Assembly (NCBI GenBank): GCA_003550325.1
Contig: QKWP01001671.1
Span: forward strand, 1-64,000
Origin: Gigaspora rosea
Lineage: Eukaryota; Glomeromycota; Glomeromycetes; Diversisporales; Gigasporaceae
Direction of reading: 5' to 3'
DNA: 64,000 nt
A program made the position numbers and the translations under genes. Below, one piece after another: positions 23,186-34,126 of the stretch (position 1 is the first letter of the stretch; the number at the start of each line of letters is the position of its first letter). The notes under the pieces were generated by a model. It made no database searches. It was not told the DNA's origin and saw only the letters and a program-made list of their open reading frames with translations.

Positions 23186-23929
23186 GATTTCAAGATTCTT
23201 TTAATGTACTACTAACATAATATTTCGTTCGTTTTTATGCTCTACAATTAGTTACTTCAAGAACACTATTCACATCAAGGCCAAGGAGTTGACTGGTAAA
23301 TGCTTTAGGAAAAAATTCTCGATAATGCTTAATTATTTTAAAAAAGAATTTTACTCATAACAGCAAAATTTATAAGCTCAAAAAAATTACGCTTCCGATT
23401 TGGCAGAGCTTATTTTAGTTTACCGATTATACTATATAACTATCTAACTATTAAGCACTGCGAGTAATTAAAAGCTGAAATAATTTTTGAGAAGTAAGCA
23501 CCAAGTATAAGATATTGTGCTTAGACATTTTATTTTCGCCATTAGTACTTACATAAGATGATAGGTATTTAGATAATAAGAAAATAAGAGGGTATTTAGA
23601 AGATAATTTAGAAAAATGATTTATATTTAGATTATTTATTTAGAGATATTTAGAATATGATATTTAAAACGTTTATTTATTTAAATTATGTTTTTTCTAT
23701 ATATTTTTTCATAGCAAAATCATCCAAGCTATTATATACTATATATATACGTGTATAATAGCTTTTATGACTTTAATTCAAGTTTATTTAACCCTAATTT
23801 AATTCATTATTCATTATATATACCGAACTAGTATTACTTAATGCTACGTATTTTTTTTTGTCCGTTCTGTGCACAAATAACAATTATTAATACTTTATTC
23901 TTTTTACAGATAAATATTGTTTAAGTGGT

Positions 23930-24065
23930 TTGCCGTTGTTGGAGGTGGATTTCACTATTGCTAGTAGTGAATTTCGTCATTGGTATCGCCATTATTGGTA
24001 GTGGAATTTCGTCATTGGTGTCGCCATTATTGGTGGTAAAATTTTGTCATTGGTATCACCCTTGA
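23930..24065. repeat. Tandem repeat of about 40 bp
   Basis: About three units of 'GAATTTCGTCATTGGTATCGCCATTATTGGTAGTG' type, broken here for length (core TCATTGGTATCGCCATTATT). Confidence 0.65.
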
Positions 24066-24169
24066 GTGATTAAAATTCTAAACGAACCCCATACAAATTA
24101 AAAATACAAATATGTAAGGGTTTAGTTTTAGCATATGAAGGAGAGAAGAACGATTGTTAATGATTATTG

Positions 24170-24605
24170 ATAATATTTAGTATTGCTGTAATATTTTGCT
24201 TTATTAATTTATTTTAACGAGAACCCTATAACCCGTATTAGTTTAACGATTATAGATAGTATTCAGCATCATTGTAATATTCCAGAAAACTCTATAATTC
24301 GTATTAGTTTAACGATTATGGATAGTATTTAGTATCGTTGTAATATTCTAGAGAACCCTATAACCCGTATTAGTTTATTAATTATAGATAGTATTTAGTA
24401 TCATTGTAATATTCCGGAGAACTCCATAGCCCATATTAGTTTAATAATAATTATAGATAGTATTTAGTATCGTTGTAATATTCTGATGTATTAATTTATC
24501 TTAATAAAGAGAATTCTATAATTTGTAATTATATGTATTGGTTTAACAATTAGTTGAATACTCCGATGCATTAATTTATGTAAATAAAGAGACCCTTATA
24601 ACCTG
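24170..24605. repeat. Tandem repeat of about 67 bp, five to six units
   Basis: Each unit has AATATTCY, GAGAACCCTATAACC, CGTATTAGTTTAACGATTAT and AGATAGTATTTAGTATC. Divergence between units is moderate. Confidence 0.7.
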
Positions 24606-24748
24606 TAATTATGTTCTATTAAAAACTGCTATAGTTTTTTAAATTATATGTATTATAGTATACTATATATTTTATATTGTATAATTGTACCTTCTTTTTA
24701 TATTTTATTTAAATAAAAAATATATAGTAAAATTTAAAGAAAGTTTAA

Positions 24749-25261
24749 GGGTAGAGGGTATATAGATCATTTTTATATAGTTTTTATATGGTATTTTAAA
24801 TTTTTATATAAAATTGACATATGCTATTAATAAAACTTTTTAAAATTACAACTAATTTTTATTAAAATTTTACAAAATATAAATAAAACAATTTTCTATT
24901 ATGGTAAAAATTTGAACTATTATTATATTTTAAAAAAATATACTTGTATATATCATAAAGTTTTTCTGGGTTGACCAAAAATTTTCTGGGTTGCACAAAA
25001 TCTCTGATTCTGATTGGTCAATTTGCGTAAATTTATAAGTTAGTTTTCTTTCTAAATTTCAATACCCAATCTTTAAAATTTCATAGCTTACTAAGATTTT
25101 AACCAATTTTAATGATTTTTTATCATTAGAATCAGAAAAACCTGCTCTACAAACTTGGTTTAAAATATAATTAGTTGGCCTATTATAATTTTTCATAAAA
25201 TTTAAATATAAAAAAATTTACCATTAAGTTTATATATAATTTTAAATAGTACCCTCTACCC
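24749..25261. mobile_element. 513-bp MITE with TTAA target
   Basis: TIRs GGGTAGAGGGTA and complement, flanked by TTAA on both sides (24745-24748, 25262-25265). A TTAA target is used by piggyBac and Kolobok groups; the element has no ORF to decide. Interior: a TTCTGGGTTGACCAAAAATT direct repeat. Confidence 0.65.
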
Positions 25262-25269
25262 TTAAGTAT

Positions 25270-26570
25270 ATAAACTATAATATTTAATTTTTATTTACTT
25301 TTTTAGTTCAATAAATAAAACTATATAATTTTTATATTATTTGAATTATATTAATCTTCTATTTAATAAAATATGGCTAAAAAAACTAATTGTACAAAAA
25401 TACTTATCTTTATCAGAATATTTGACTTTCTTTTTTACTATATTATTTATTTTTTTTATAATTTCTACTTTTAAATTTTAATTTTTTATATATTTTTTAT
25501 AAATAAATGAAACTTAAAAACATATATTTAAACCTAATTTTTCAAATCATTGAAAATTAATTAAAACTTTTTACCTTTGTATAATATAATCATTTAACTA
25601 TATTATATATACAAATAAATAAAATACTATAGTATTTGCTTTATATCTATAAAAGATTTTATATTTGTTATTTATTTAAAAATCAAATATATTATAATAA
25701 TAACTATTTAACTCTATATTTTAATAATACTTATATATATTATATACAAAATAATATTTAATTCCGGAGCAACGTGACGGTTTATATGCTAGTAATTAAT
25801 AAAGTATAATCTGTACATAAAATGGCCGGAATTAAAGATCAAGTAATATCGGGGTTATCAATTTTCCCACCAGTTCCTATTGGATGCAGCATTCAATTGT
25901 ACGAAACATAATTTTATTATTAGATTTGAAATTTCAAATAACGGTAGAATGTTAAATAATAAAACATATCATTAAAGTAGTATAAAAATTTAATAAGAAA
26001 CTTATATTAGGATACAAAGATAATTTTTCGTTTTGAATAACATAGTGTTCCAAAATTTCAGTTGGTTGGTCAGATTTTTTTTTTTTAATTAACTGTAAAT
26101 TAATATGTTCATGTTCATACCCAATAAATTTTGATTTTTTTTCCGGTTTATTGGGTAATTTCAGAAAATTAAGGTCACCATTGGGTGACACCGGAGAAAA
26201 AATTAAATAGCAAAAATAGAATAATTAGCATAATTGAAATTTAAAAAAAAAGGTCAGCGGGTTATACAAAACAAAAAATTAACTTTGTGTGGCTTTATAC
26301 TAAAATTTTGCAGAAAATTTTTTTGTTTGGTGCAAAAAACAGTTTTGTAAACACGACTCTTTTTGTAATTTTATATTACACAGATTTTGTGGGTTTATTG
26401 GTAAGTTACTGATGGGGTTTAGTACTTACAATAACAATAATGATAACGATAAAAATTTATAATAATAAATTTTGCATATTTCTATCTGATCCGCATAATC
26501 TGTAGCATAATTTAAAAAAATTTATTGCATAATTCGCATAATTTGAAGTGTAAAGCAGGCAGAATTTGAT
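25270..26570. other. AT-rich interior of the hAT-like element
   Basis: A 79-codon minus-strand frame at 25952-26191 has non-repetitive composition (NLQLIKKKKSDQPTEILEHY), but no family is recognised and no second exon is evident. It could be a transposase scrap. Confidence 0.3.
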
Positions 26571-26819
26571 GTTTGTCGCAGAAGAAATTTAGGATCCCTA
26601 GGTTACCCAGTATGAGTCAGCTAATTCGGGTAACACCTCTAATGCAGTACAACCGTTTTTGTAATCGGTTAACTAGCTATCAACCGATTATGCTGAATTA
26701 CACAATTAAGCATTTTATTCAATCGGTTAACTGTATTTCTTTCGGTTCAGGTTAGTTACTCAATTATAGACCAACTGGGTCAAATCACTAGTTTGTACTG
26801 TACTACTACTACAATGATT

Positions 26820-26892
26820 TTAGAACAACAACTTCAAGAACAACAACTCCAAGAATAATACTTCAAGAATAACAACTCCAAGAATGATAACA
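26820..26892. repeat. Short tandem repeat (CTCCAAGAAYAACAA)
   Basis: About five units of AAGAACAACAACTCC type. A second cluster is at 28085-28143, just outside the mariner-type element C. Confidence 0.6.
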
Positions 26893-26953
26893 CAAAAAAA
26901 AAAAAGCATTTAAAAAAAAGAAGTTAGTACCTGTAACAAAAAAAAACAAACTA

Positions 26954-27458
26954 TAGTATGAGATCCTTTAAATCAACAAGTCCTATATATGCAGCTTTGA
27001 GTTGGATTAGAAGTTGGGTCAGAGCCAATAGAATTGCAAAAAATTTTGCGAACAAAAAAAAAAACAGAACTACAGTTGACCATATTGGGTTGAAAACTAA
27101 AAGTTGGGTCTGAGCCAATAGAATTGCTTGCTGTAAATTTATTAAATAAAAAAAAAAAAAAACTAACTAGAATAAATTAATTGTTTAAAAAACTTTTTTA
27201 TAATTCTGGCCAGAATTATAATACTTTTGGCCAGAATTATGTTAATTTTGACCAAAATTATAGTAGCAAATTTTAGGTTTATTAAAAAAAATAGTTAACT
27301 TTGAAACTTTATAAAAGTATTTAAACTTAATAAATTAAAAAACAAATTATAGCTTAATTCTTAAAATTGTTCCAGTTATACTACTATTATACTATTTATA
27401 ACAGATAATATTTTAAAAATTATCAATTTTACTTATTGATTTAAGGATTCCCGCACTG
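26954..27458. mobile_element. Mariner-type MITE, copy B
   Basis: The left end TAGTATGAGATCCTTTAAATC (C to T in the first base) and the right end complement CAGTGCGGGAATCCTTAAATC match copy A (1531-2211) inside and at the ends. The right TA target has decayed to CA. Confidence 0.65.
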
Positions 27459-27476
27459 CAATAAAAAAAATATTTA

Positions 27477-27638
27477 AAGTAGTAACATATATTATATAAT
27501 ATTATTTTACTATACCCCCTACCCTCTCTTCTCTATATAAAAAAAATTTGATTGGCTATTATGAACTTCTATATTTAATATAAGATTTTAAAGACTCTCT
27601 CTTCTCTTCAAAATAATATATAATAACTGTTACTACCC
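27477..27638. mobile_element. 162-bp MITE, TTA target
   Basis: Right end complement GGGTAGTAACAG. Left end AAGTAGTAACAT. TTA on both flanks (27474-27476, 27639-27641). The interior is A/T-rich inverted repeats. Confidence 0.5.
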
Positions 27639-27673
27639 TTATAGTAAACTAACAAAGATTCTAACTTTTACTA

Positions 27674-28079
27674 CAGTGCAGGTATCCTTAAATCAATGGA
27701 TAAAATATATAATCTTTAAAAGGTTATAAATAAAAAACTAGAATAGTTATGAACCAAATCTCTTTATAAAATTATAAATCAAACCTAAAGAGCAAAGTTA
27801 ATTTTTTTAGTTAATTAGAATTTAATTAAGTTATAATCTTTTAAAATTACCCAATTTTATTACAAATTTGGCCACTTTAATTTTGGCCAAAATTATTTAA
27901 AATTGTTATAATTTTGGCCAAAATTATAAAAAAATGTTTTTATTAATGTTGGTTTATATTCTGATATTTATATTATCCAATAATATTGCTTTATTTTGTA
28001 TAAGGTTACCGGTATACAATATATATTAAAAATTTGCCTGCCTAGATAAAAAACTTGTTGGTTTAAGGATGCTGCACTG
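27674..28079. mobile_element. Mariner-type MITE, copy C
   Basis: CAGTGCAGGTATCCTTAAATC ... complement CAGTGCAGCATCCTTAAACC. Intact TA on both sides (27672-27673, 28080-28081). It is 406 bp and has repeated AATTTTGGCCAAAATTAT internal palindromes, shared with copies A and B. Confidence 0.8.
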
Positions 28080-28145
28080 TACTACAATAATTTCAAGAAC
28101 AACAACCAAAATCAATGATTTCAAGAATAATAACTCCAAGAATAC

Positions 28146-28462
28146 TGTATGTGTTTGAAATTAGGCTACCTTTTTTGGCCAAAAAATTACACAAAAAATC
28201 GTAAAATAGCTTATTTTCGAAATAAAGCATTTTTTGAAAAAATTGAAAACATACTAATAAAAAGTTGGTCAAATGCACCAAATTTTTACTATAGGTGTAT
28301 TTTGATACACTAAACAAATTTACTTAATCAACTTTCTGAAGTTTACTTAGTAAAAAAAAAGTTTTATATGTAGCAACTGCTAACGAATTTTTTAAGATTT
28401 TTTAAAAAAATTAGGAGGTACAGTAGCTTATTTTAGGTAGTAGCTTATTTTCAGACATATAT
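28146..28462. mobile_element. Solo element of the 'GAAAATAAGCTAC' family
   Basis: Ends TGTTTGAAATTAGGCTACC and complement TGTCTGAAAATAAGCTACTACC match the TIR of 10254-15998. The interior GGTGTATTTTGATACACT...TTACTTAATCAACTTT is also shared with the tandem repeats at 37805-38211. Confidence 0.6.
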
Positions 28463-28507
28463 GGTAGCAATAACAATTTCAACCATAACAAAAAAAAAAC
28501 AAAACTA

Positions 28508-28739
28508 CAGTACACAAATCCTTAAATCAACAAGTTTTAATATATGTGACCAAATTTATTTTTGAAATAAATCAGTCCAAAATTAGGCCAGAGCCAATCA
28601 TATTGCAGAAAATTAATAAAAAAAAGATAAATCTCATATGCCTATGATTTCAAAAAATATTTATAGTCTTTTAATAAATTTTTTTTAATATAATAGTTAA
28701 AAAATTGTTACAAATATAATAGCTTATTTTAAAACTACA
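28508..28739. mobile_element. Left end of a mariner-type MITE, copy D
   Basis: TA-CAGTACACAAATCCTTAAATC matches copies A-C. No right end was found before 28740, so it is truncated or very degraded. Confidence 0.45.
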
Positions 28740-29093
28740 TTACCTTACACTTATTCTTATTTTGTAGCTGAATTCTAGCCTTATATTTTCTTCTTTTTTC
28801 TTCTCTTCGAATTGCTTCTTTGTGACAATGCTCTTTATTTGTTCCTCATATTTATGCTGCTCTTCAAGTTCTTGTCTTCTCATTTCTTTTTCTATTGCTA
28901 TCTTTTTTTGCTCTAAATCTAATACTCTTTGCTTTTGCTCGTTTTTAATTCTTGCTCCAATTTTTTTTTTTTTGCACTTAATTTCTATATTTTTCTTGCT
29001 TTTTTTGAGATACTTTCTTTTTGTTGCCTTTGCATTTCTTTTATTAGTATAAGGTGTCTGACCAAAACATACTATTGTATGAATTTTATTCAA
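28740..29093 (-). CDS. Hypothetical coiled-coil protein (probable fragment)
   Basis: 117 codons from ATG at 29093. The N-terminal third is basic (KRNAKATKRKYLKKSKK). Residues 50-100 are heptad-rich and highly charged (QRVLDLEQKKIAIEKEMRRQ, ELEEQHKYEEQIKSI), so a coiled coil is likely. No catalytic or metal-binding motif and no recognised family. Such coils follow Myb/SANT-like domains in transposon accessory proteins, but no such domain is visible upstream because a SINE (29178-30152) starts 85 bp away. It may be a truncated gene or a chance frame in AT-rich DNA. Confidence 0.35.
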   Translation of the reverse strand: MNKIHTIVCFGQTPYTNKRNAKATKRKYLKKSKKNIEIKCKKKKIGARIKNEQKQRVLDLEQKKIAIEKEMRRQELEEQHKYEEQIKSIVTKKQFEEKKKEENIRLEFSYKIRISVR

Positions 29094-29177
29094 TAATATT
29101 CATATTATAATATATAGTAATGTGTAAAAATATTTTTTTTAAAAAAGATGATTATTTTAATTAACAATTTAATGATA

Positions 29178-30152
29178 TAATAAGGGTATGGCGACTTAGC
29201 GGGTTGGATAAGTTGTCACCCCCAAGCAATAGGTATAAGGTTCAATTCCCACTGGAGACGTTTTGATAATTATATCTGTATTACTGTAACCTGGACTAGG
29301 AAACCAAGCCGGATCGGTAGATCTGTAACCTGGGTCACACCAAGGGTGCATTAGATTCTTGTAATATTAGTATAACGTTTTGGGAGCTCGGTACACTGGG
29401 CGCATAAAGATCCCCCGGGGGCGCAGGAAAAGGAAACATGCTTGGCAAGACCCGAGTAAAGAGGTAGCTGAACTTTCGACAGTGCTGCAGAATGGAGCCA
29501 GATTGAGCCAAAGCTAGGAAAAATTCTGGACGGCATAGGGCCTGGAGGAGTCCCTCACCAATCGGGCCGCTAGAGTCGTACTGGAGGAAAAGGACATGTG
29601 TTTCGGAAGCATGTACCAAGAAAAGGGAGACCGTTAGGGCGCATAAAGCCCAGGCAGACCAATCCTTCCGGGCTATCAGATTGGAAGTTTGGAAAAGTAC
29701 TAGGGGAGGTTTAAGAAGGGGAAAGGACGCGGTACTGGGGTTGGGTGAACTTCACAAGGGCAGAAGTAGGTAATGTAAGTTACTGAAGTGTAGGTGATAC
29801 CTGTGTGGGACAGGGACCGCTCTACCAAGTTTCCCACTGGGATAAACTAGTCCTAAGGGGGTAAGGTAAGAATCCGGAACAATGTTCTGGTGATACAAGA
29901 CGGATAGGCAGAAGGCATAGATCAGAGAAGTTAAATAGGCAATCCCCTAGTTGGGTTGCAGGTATGGCAACTAGAGTGGAACCTTAGGGCGGACTACTTA
30001 AATTAGACAACCAAAAGTTGTACGTGTAGCTAGTTGTACTCTCGTCTATGTACAATGTCAGATGCCCGAAAAGGACATCTGTAGTCTGATTATCAATTTT
30101 GAATAAAAACCCGTCCCCGTAGTGGGCACTTTGACACCAAAAAAAAAAAAAA
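29178..30152 (+). mobile_element. Full-length long tRNA-headed SINE (copy 1)
   Basis: Starts with a tRNA-like head: A box TTAGCGGGTTGGA (29196-29208), B box GGTTCAATTCC (29239-29249) and an acceptor-like stretch, then about 880 bp of GC-richer body and a poly-A tail (about 30139-30152). A 12-bp duplication AATTTAATGATA lies on both sides (29166-29177, 30153-30164). This is the hallmark of LINE-machinery retroposition. No ORF of note: the frames at 29335-29619 are incidental. Length is unusual for a SINE. Confidence 0.85.
29190..29260 (+). promoter_or_regulatory. tRNA-like head with Pol III A and B boxes
   Basis: A box at 29196-29208 and B box at 29239-29249, about 31 bp apart, would drive internal RNA polymerase III transcription. 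The same head lies at 31505-31576 (B box AGAGTTCAAATCC). The spacing and the extra bases before the B box suggest a class II (Leu/Ser-like) tRNA origin. It is not called as a functional tRNA. Confidence 0.7.
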
Positions 30153-30307
30153 AATTTAATGATACAATTTGTACTGTATAGTATATAAATAATAATTTTA
30201 TGAGTGACTTTAGTCCAGTATAAAGTTAATACCTCTATCTAAATTTATATATCCAGATAATATTATGTTATGTAATATAATGTAATATAGTGTTTTATAT
30301 CCAAATA

Positions 30308-30467
30308 TAGGGATTGGAACTGTTTAACCGTTTAAAAATTGCTTTATAGTTCCGAGCAGAATTACGTTGGTCATAGGCTGGAATTATTTTAATGCTGGCC
30401 AAATTAAACGGTTAAACGGTTAAACGATTAAACGATTAAGAAAAATTTTAGGCAGTTCCAATCCCTA
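30308..30467. mobile_element. 160-bp hAT-type MITE
   Basis: TIR TAGGGATTGGAACTG and exact complement. Exact 8-bp duplication TCCAAATA (30300-30307, 30468-30475). The sub-terminal repeat AAACGGTTAAACGATT fits hAT architecture. Confidence 0.85.
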
Positions 30468-30510
30468 TCCAAATATAAATAAATCTGGATTTAAATTTAA
30501 ATCTAGAGGG

Positions 30511-31496
30511 CAGTGTTTAAAATTCAGATCTAAAACTATATGCACAGCGTGCAAGAATTGGAAAGGTTTTGAGTGCTCAAACAACCAACCTGTTGCACAT
30601 GTGTGCATGTAAAAAAAATTTTTTCATGCACATATCATACATGTTCTCATAATATTTGTTGCTATAAAATATGAATTCATTCTTTAATTATATTAATATG
30701 AAAATTGCGCTATCAAATTTATAGTTCATCCATTTAAATGTTTTAATTAGTTACCTATGCATTACGATATTTTAGATCATTCAAAATTTATAATAGTAGT
30801 TACTATGATATTCTAGAAATCTGTAACATTTTTGATTGTCTACATGATTGGGAATATATGGTCAGTTTGTTTACTTGATTGTTGCATGCAAATATTCTAT
30901 GATTATATTATTGTTATGATTTGTCATAGATTATTACTACATTTTTAAGACTTTCTTAAAATGAATTAATAAAAAAAATCATTATTCCTACCAAACTAGA
31001 ATTTTATATGATCATACTTATTTTATAATGGCCTCAATTTAGCATCAACTCCAATAATTAAAATAAAAATGATCTGTAATATCATACTTAGTACGTTCCT
31101 GGTTTTAGTGTGACTGCACCATTAGCTACCCTAATTTATTTCTGTTTACTTACAATCATTTACTATCAATTATTCATATATTACTGTATTATATAGTAAT
31201 AGCAAAATTGCTTAAATTAGAAAAGTAGTAGATTTGCAAATTACAAATTATTATCATTATAACTAATATCGTTAATATATATTATTAATATATTTTGTGT
31301 ATTGAAATTTAAAGTTCTCTCATGCACATAATTTTTGTGCATAAAAATTTAAAATTTTTTGTTGCACATAACTTTTTGTGCATTATTTTTATAAAATTTT
31401 AGATGCACATTTGCGCACTTAACTTGTTAAAATTTTATGCGCATAAAAATATATATGTGCACATGTGCATCGTGTGCATGCCAATTTTAAACACTG
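30511..31496. mobile_element. 986-bp hAT-type non-autonomous element
   Basis: TIR CAGTGTTTAAAATT and complement. The 8-bp flanks CTAGAGGG (30503-30510) and CTGGAGGG (31497-31504) differ by one transition. Sub-termini carry TGCACA/TGTGCA repeats (for example ATGCACATAACTTTTTGTGC) in inverted arrangement. No transposase ORF. Confidence 0.75.
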
Positions 31497-31504
31497 CTGG
31501 AGGG

Positions 31505-32236
31505 TGTGGCGACATAGAGAAGCTGTCTGGTTGCACTCCAAGCAATAGGTCTAGAGTTCAAATCCCACTGGAGACGAATTGGAAAATAGGCCTGTATTAT
31601 GATAACATTTGTTCATGATCGGTCGGGTATATTACCTGTAACCTTGGTACCACCATTTTGAATGGGAGCATCAGCGCAGTTGTGTAAGTTATACAGACAA
31701 ATCCAAGGGACCAGAACAATTGAAACCTGTTTGGCAAGTCCCGAGCAAGGAGGTAAGGAAGATCTTCCAATAGTACTACAGAAGACTGGAATTTTAACTG
31801 AAGACCGAAGAACCAGACGGAAAAAGCCCTATGGCAAGAGAGGACACCAACCTGGCCACAGAGTCGTACCGGAGGAAAAGGACCTATGTTTCAGAATTAG
31901 GTACCAAGAAGAGAGAGTTCTTTAGGCATATAAAGCCAGGCTGACCAATCCTTTTGGGCTAACTGGTTTGGTAGTTTGGGAGGAATCGGTAAAGGTTGGA
32001 AGAAGGGTTGGATATAAGTACTAGGGATCAGAATGAACCTGTAAAGGCAAACAGAACTCACTGGCCAATGAGAAATAGAAGCATGGAGGCATGTACGTGT
32101 CAAGACCCAACGGAGCTCTGGGCGCACCCATATGGGAGTTTTAGGACATTAAGAGGATTTGGGACTACCCAATACGGGTATAGCTGGTACAAGTGCATGT
32201 AGTGGTGTGTAAGCCGGGTCAGCCGGCCGTCTCATG
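31505..32236 (+). mobile_element. Long tRNA-SINE copy 2, 5' part
   Basis: The tRNA-like head GTGTGGCGACATAGAGAAGC...GGAGACG is followed by the same core as copy 1 (GTCGTACCGGAGGAAAAGGA, CATATAAAGCCAGGCTGACC). It is interrupted at 32236 by MULE-2 and resumes at 39054. ORFs 31662-31925 and 31996-32202 are not supported as genes: the mirror strand is equally open and the copies do not keep frame. Confidence 0.8.
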
Positions 32237-32873
32237 TAAAGCTGCTGGTGAAACTAAACTGTAATAGTGCACCGAGTTTCACCAATCACCAATCACCAAT
32301 ATGCATTGGTGAAACTGGTGAAACTGGTGATACTGGTGCATGTCGGAAATGTGTGCCAGGTTTGTGGCGCAGATCGATTTTCAGCCACATATCACGTGAT
32401 GATCGGCACTCTAATTAGCATACTTAAATATTAACAATACTGATATTGATAGTGATATGCCGATCCCATCATCCAGAGATTGACAATATGTTTTTTTACT
32501 GATCCATCAATAACCCGAGTTATTGATTGAATGGCTATCAGACTTATTAAATATATGCTCTATTTAATAATGCATCAATAAAGTATCATAAAGAAATAAA
32601 TAAATTAATAATTGAAGCTCATTAAATAATGATCTTATCATTACTTTAATAACTTTTTATTTTTTTTTCTTTATTGTTATTATGGAGCAGAAAACATATA
32701 GTTTTCAATCTCGTGAATCCTTCAATAGAATTTCAGAAAAGCATGTCAACTAACGAAGCTAATGGATATTAATCGTTATAATGAATGTTTAAATGTATTA
32801 AATATCCAAAACTTCCGTACGATTCAAAGCAATATACTGGATTATTAATACTTTTAAGATACTTTGTATCGGT

Positions 32874-32999
32874 ATGGCAGAAGAGCTTCTAACAAATTGC
32901 TATTATAAGAATTACAAAGCTAGCCCAAATAAGAGGTCGAATAAGTTCATTTACTTAAGCGGGATGAAAATAATTTGGGAACACAAGTGTGCCCAATAG
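32874..32999 (+). CDS. Short ORF of unknown nature inside MULE-2
   Basis: 41 codons, ATG at 32874 to TAG at 32997, with non-repetitive composition (CYYKNYKASPNKRSNKFIYL). No family recognised. The stretch 32430-33550 has no mirror in the right half of the MULE, so it is extra DNA. Captured sequence is possible, but a chance ORF is at least as likely. Confidence 0.2.
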   Translation: MAEELLTNCYYKNYKASPNKRSNKFIYLSGMKIIWEHKCAQ

Positions 33000-33424
33000 A
33001 GAATTTTTATGAAGTGTTCTGCTGCGCATCAGGCGACAGAACTTGGAGGCCAAAGAAAAAAACCTAAAAAAAAGTATTATTTTTGTTGTTATCGATATTA
33101 AATTTAATTTTTAGTTTATTAATGTTAATAGAATTTTTTTTAGTGGTCCAAATCTTAATTCTTTCATACAAAAAATTAAACCCAAAAAAGCTTATAACTG
33201 TCAAAACAAATAATTCAAAATGTTCAAGGAGGTGTGGCGTGACCAATGCAAGAATAAATAACGATACTATTTGTGTTGAAAATTTTTTTCCAAAAAAAAA
33301 AAAAGAAATTTACGTATAAATGCATTAGATTTAGTATAGATCCCAGTTCAATATGTTATTATTATTATGTCTTATGATATATATTTTTTTAACTAACTAA
33401 ATGCTTTAATATTTATATAATAGC

Positions 33425-34073
33425 AATGATGTTTTTTCTAATATTTATATTGGTAAAATTCATATCGATACCAATTTCAAAAGTATAACATACATTATTC
33501 TTGGATTCACAAATATTTTATGCGATCCTTGAATGACAGGAATAAATAAATGACGCATAACATATATACATGTACGAAGTATCTCTTATATACTTTTTAC
33601 ACATACTTTAGTAAATATTATTTTTATTATATATCGTATGTATTGCTTTAACATTAATATTTTTATCATTTTTAATAGTACGTTGTCATTCCCTTATTTA
33701 TTACTTAAGCTTTTAACTTTATTTGATACTTTCTTTATTTTCTGTGTATAATTTCTCAAGTAACGCATATTAGAATTTTATTAGAATTAACTATCTTCAA
33801 TAATTGTGATAGTATAAATGACTTGTACTGATTTTTAAAACAACCGACCCATATGCACCCTTATACATTTCGCCCTTTTTTTTCTATTTTTTTCTATTTT
33901 TTTTCTATTATTTTTTTCTATTTTTTTTTTTTGNAATGATGTTTTTTCTAATATTTATATTGGTAAAATTCATATCGATACCAATTTCAAAAGTATAACA
34001 TACATTATTCTTGGATTCACAAATATTTTTTTCTATTTTTTTTCTATTATTTTTTTCTATTTTTTTTTTTTGG
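33425..34073. repeat. Duplicated block around a single N (probable assembly artefact)
   Basis: The 95-bp block 33425-33519 is repeated exactly right after the N at 33934 (33935-34029). The T-rich TTTTCTATT block before the N is repeated after it (34030-34073). Exact repeats meeting at a lone N point to a forced contig join. Confidence 0.75.
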
Positions 34074-34126
34074 CAATAATAGTCATTAAGGCCTTTTAAT
34101 TTTGCCTATTTCTCAATACGTTTGTG

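Larger units (their letters stand above)
19571..26790. mobile_element. 7.2-kb hAT-like element (no intact transposase)
   Basis: TIR TAGTGATTTGAACC and complement GGGTCAAATCACTA. The 8-bp flanks are GTTTGCAC (19563-19570) and GTTTGTAC (26791-26798), one transition apart. Sub-terminal zones on both sides (19590-20000, 26580-26770) are crowded with CGGTTAACC / GGGTAAC / GACCCAAGT motifs, then GCATAATTCGCATAAT motifs, as expected for hAT transposase-binding repeats. The interior contains other elements and repeats but no recognisable hAT transposase. Confidence 0.7.

Noticed and set aside
29191..29262. Functional tRNA gene
   Set aside because: The A and B boxes belong to the SINE head. The sequence continues into a retroposon with target duplication, and the cloverleaf is not convincing.
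31662..32202. Protein-coding genes in the SINE body
   Set aside because: Open frames are short, not conserved between the three copies, and present on both strands.
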